Origin: Labilibaculum sp.
GTDB taxonomy: Bacteria > Bacteroidota > Bacteroidia > Bacteroidales > Marinifilaceae
Assembly (NCBI GenBank): GCA_016743925.1
Contig: JADGFH010000269.1
Span: forward strand, 1-7,457
DNA: 7,457 nucleotides
Direction of reading: 5' to 3'
Shown: positions 6,307 to 7,457 of the stretch, in pieces
Numbering within the stretch: position 1 is the first letter of the stretch
Layout of the letters: each line of letters opens with the position of its first letter
Notes under the pieces: generated by a model
The model's database searches: none
What the model saw: only the letters and a program-made list of their open reading frames with translations
What the model was told of the DNA's origin: nothing
Made by a program: the position numbers and the translations under genes

Positions 6307-7206
6307 TTAAATTGTTTCTGGGTTTGCTATCTTGATATCCTGCTTTTTATAAATTGCCCAAAATACAAGTATTGCTATAGAGCAAAGAGCTGTGGCAACA
6401 AGTGAGCCTTCTAATCCAAATTTACCTCCAGTTAAAAGTTCACTTCCTTGTATGGTATGAGAAATCAGAGAATTGGTGTTGGTTCCACTAACTTCGAATC
6501 CGAAAATAGGTCCTTGAAAGAAATTCCAACTAAAATGTAAGGCAAGTGGGAACCACAGGTTTTTCGTAAAAATATATCCAATTCCTAATAAAATCCCTGC
6601 AAGAACTAAATTTATAACTCCAACTAAAGAGAGATTTGGATTCATTAGGTGAAGAGCCATGAACAGTAAGGATGAAACCACTAAGGCAATGTACTTGTTC
6701 ATTGATCCCATCATATTTCTAAGGATATAACCGCGTACAAATACTTCTTCATTTATTGAAACAAAAATGAACAGCAGAACGGCTTGTAAAAATGCAATCA
6801 AATTAAAATTAATGGTGTCGTAAGTTAGATTACCAGAAAAGTAAAGAAGTAAACTACCTATACCCATCATGAATATTCCAGTGATTAATCCGTAAAGAAT
6901 ATCTTTGGATCTTTTTTTAAGTGAAAAGCCGATATCAACAAAATTTTCACGATCAATAAATCGGGTAAAAATCCAAACTAATAATAGGGTTCCTATTGTT
7001 CCGAAAACTTGAAGGACAGCAAAAGAAGAGGTTGATGCATTCGCCATATTTTGCGCCATATCCATAAAATCTTGATTGGATATTAATGACCATACATACA
7101 TGCCAATGAGTTGAAAAATTCCGGTGAAAATTATGAATGGAATTACAATTAGGAGAGCACGTAGCCATCCTTGTTTAATTGCTGGGCTTTTAGTTATTTC
7201 TGACAT
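6307..7206 (-). CDS. CPBP-family (Abi/CAAX protease-like) intramembrane metalloprotease
   Basis: A polytopic membrane protein of 299 residues from the ATG at 7206. The frame extends to a TTG at 7242, but that codon overlaps a promoter-like element and would add an untypical N-terminus, so the ATG is preferred. The three CPBP motifs are present: NEEVFVRGYIL (Glu153, Glu154, Arg158), FMALH (His186) and LHFSWN (His224, Asn228). These residues form the putative metal-dependent active site shared with Rce1/CAAX proteases. About eight hydrophobic segments are visible, near 16-40, 62-83, 103-124, 136-152, 173-188, 195-215, 218-235 and 269-286. Bacterial members act in the cytoplasmic membrane in bacteriocin self-immunity, protein maturation or unknown processes; the substrate here is unknown. 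It is the first gene of a likely operon with the beta-lactamase and DUF2059 genes. Confidence 0.87.
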   Translation of the reverse strand: MSEITKSPAIKQGWLRALLIVIPFIIFTGIFQLIGMYVWSLISNQDFMDMAQNMANASTSSFAVLQVFGTIGTLLLVWIFTRFIDRENFVDIGFSLKKRSKDILYGLITGIFMMGIGSLLLYFSGNLTYDTINFNLIAFLQAVLLFIFVSINEEVFVRGYILRNMMGSMNKYIALVVSSLLFMALHLMNPNLSLVGVINLVLAGILLGIGYIFTKNLWFPLALHFSWNFFQGPIFGFEVSGTNTNSLISHTIQGSELLTGGKFGLEGSLVATALCSIAILVFWAIYKKQDIKIANPETI

Positions 7207-7239
7207 TTCTGATTTTTTGATTAGCAGCCATAAAGTTAA

Positions 7240-7248
7240 CAAAAGCTA
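7240..7248 (-). promoter_or_regulatory. Possible promoter of the CPBP-bla-DUF2059 operon
   Basis: The - strand reads TAGCTTTTG, close to the Bacteroidota -7 element TAnnTTTG with one extra T. It lies 33 nt upstream of the preferred CPBP start and downstream of the glutamate dehydrogenase terminator, the expected place for this operon's promoter. No clear -33 TTTG was found. Confidence 0.28.
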
Positions 7249-7291
7249 GATATTATGAAAGAATAAATTTAGATTCGAGGCATTTATTGTT

Positions 7292-7324
7292 ATAAAAAAT
7301 GGTTACCCTTTACAGAGTAACCAT
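7292..7324 (-). terminator. Intrinsic terminator of the glutamate dehydrogenase gene
   Basis: ATGGTTAC (7299-7306) and GTAACCAT (7317-7324) form an 8-bp perfect stem with a 10-nt loop. On the - strand the stem is followed by a T-run (7294-7298). It starts 22 nt after the stop at 7347, with the right polarity for rho-independent termination of that gene. Confidence 0.85.
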
Positions 7325-7346
7325 TGTCTTCATTAAAGTATTAAAA

Positions 7347-7457
7347 CTATACAACTCCTTGTGCTATCATTGCATTGGCGACTTTTACAAAACCACCTAC
7401 GTTAGCACCGTTCACATAATTTACAAATCCGTTAGACGATTTACCATACTTAACACA
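7347..7457 (-). CDS. gdhA: NADP-type glutamate dehydrogenase, C-terminal 36 residues (5' end outside window)
   Basis: The - strand is open from the right edge to a TAG at 7347-7349. The 36 residues include YVNGANVGGFVKVANAMIAQ followed by GVV and the stop. This matches the very conserved C-terminus of hexameric bacterial GdhA (YVaGANIAGFvKVAdAMlaQGvi in E. coli, from memory). The enzyme interconverts 2-oxoglutarate plus ammonia and glutamate in the cytoplasm. Cofactor preference cannot be read from this end; the NADP call rests on similarity to the GdhA tail. The fragment is too short for further analysis. It is followed by its own terminator, so it is transcribed separately from the CPBP operon. 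Confidence 0.85.
   Translation of the reverse strand, partial: CVKYGKSSNGFVNYVNGANVGGFVKVANAMIAQGVV

Noticed and set aside
7207..7242. TTG start at 7242 for the CPBP gene.
   Set aside because: It overlaps a promoter-like element, uses a rare start codon in this kind of genome, and adds 12 residues not expected of the family; the ATG at 7206 is better.

Overview
The window is AT-rich chromosomal DNA, most likely from a member of the Bacteroidota. Start codons lack clear GGAGG-type ribosome sites and have A-rich leaders, and secreted proteins carry Bacteroidota-like signal peptides. Several family matches (MltF-type transglycosylase, OXA-like lipoprotein) also fit that phylum. My guess is an anaerobic marine or gut relative of the Marinilabiliales, but the sequence does not settle the genus. 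I see no phage genes, insertion sequences, CRISPR arrays, tRNA or rRNA genes.

Layout from left to right: (1) the 3' part of an MltF-like lytic murein transglycosylase on the + strand. (2) Convergent with it and overlapping its last 24 bases, a CoA-pyrophosphatase-type Nudix hydrolase on the - strand. (3) A two-gene - strand operon, gatE then gatD, joined by a TAATG overlap and closed by an intrinsic terminator. The two proteins match the archaeal-type Glu-tRNA(Gln) amidotransferase GatDE, including the GatD-specific N-terminal domain and the GatE GAD insertion. (4) A second - strand cluster with gaps of 6 and 25 nt: a CPBP/Abi-type membrane protease, a class D beta-lactamase lipoprotein, and a secreted DUF2059 protein. 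(5) At the right edge, the last 36 codons of a glutamate dehydrogenase on the - strand, with its own terminator.

The outstanding feature is the intact gatED operon in an apparently bacterial context. GatDE is the classical archaeal enzyme that makes Gln-tRNA(Gln) from Glu-tRNA(Gln). GatD supplies ammonia from glutamine with an asparaginase-type active site, and GatE activates the glutamate on the tRNA. Every catalytic residue I can place is present, so the enzyme looks functional. Whether it serves ordinary translation, a special tRNA, or another amidation reaction cannot be read from this window.

The second cluster looks like a cell-envelope operon: a predicted beta-lactam-hydrolysing lipoprotein between a membrane protease and a periplasmic protein of unknown role. 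Except for the two clear terminators, the regulatory signals proposed here are tentative.
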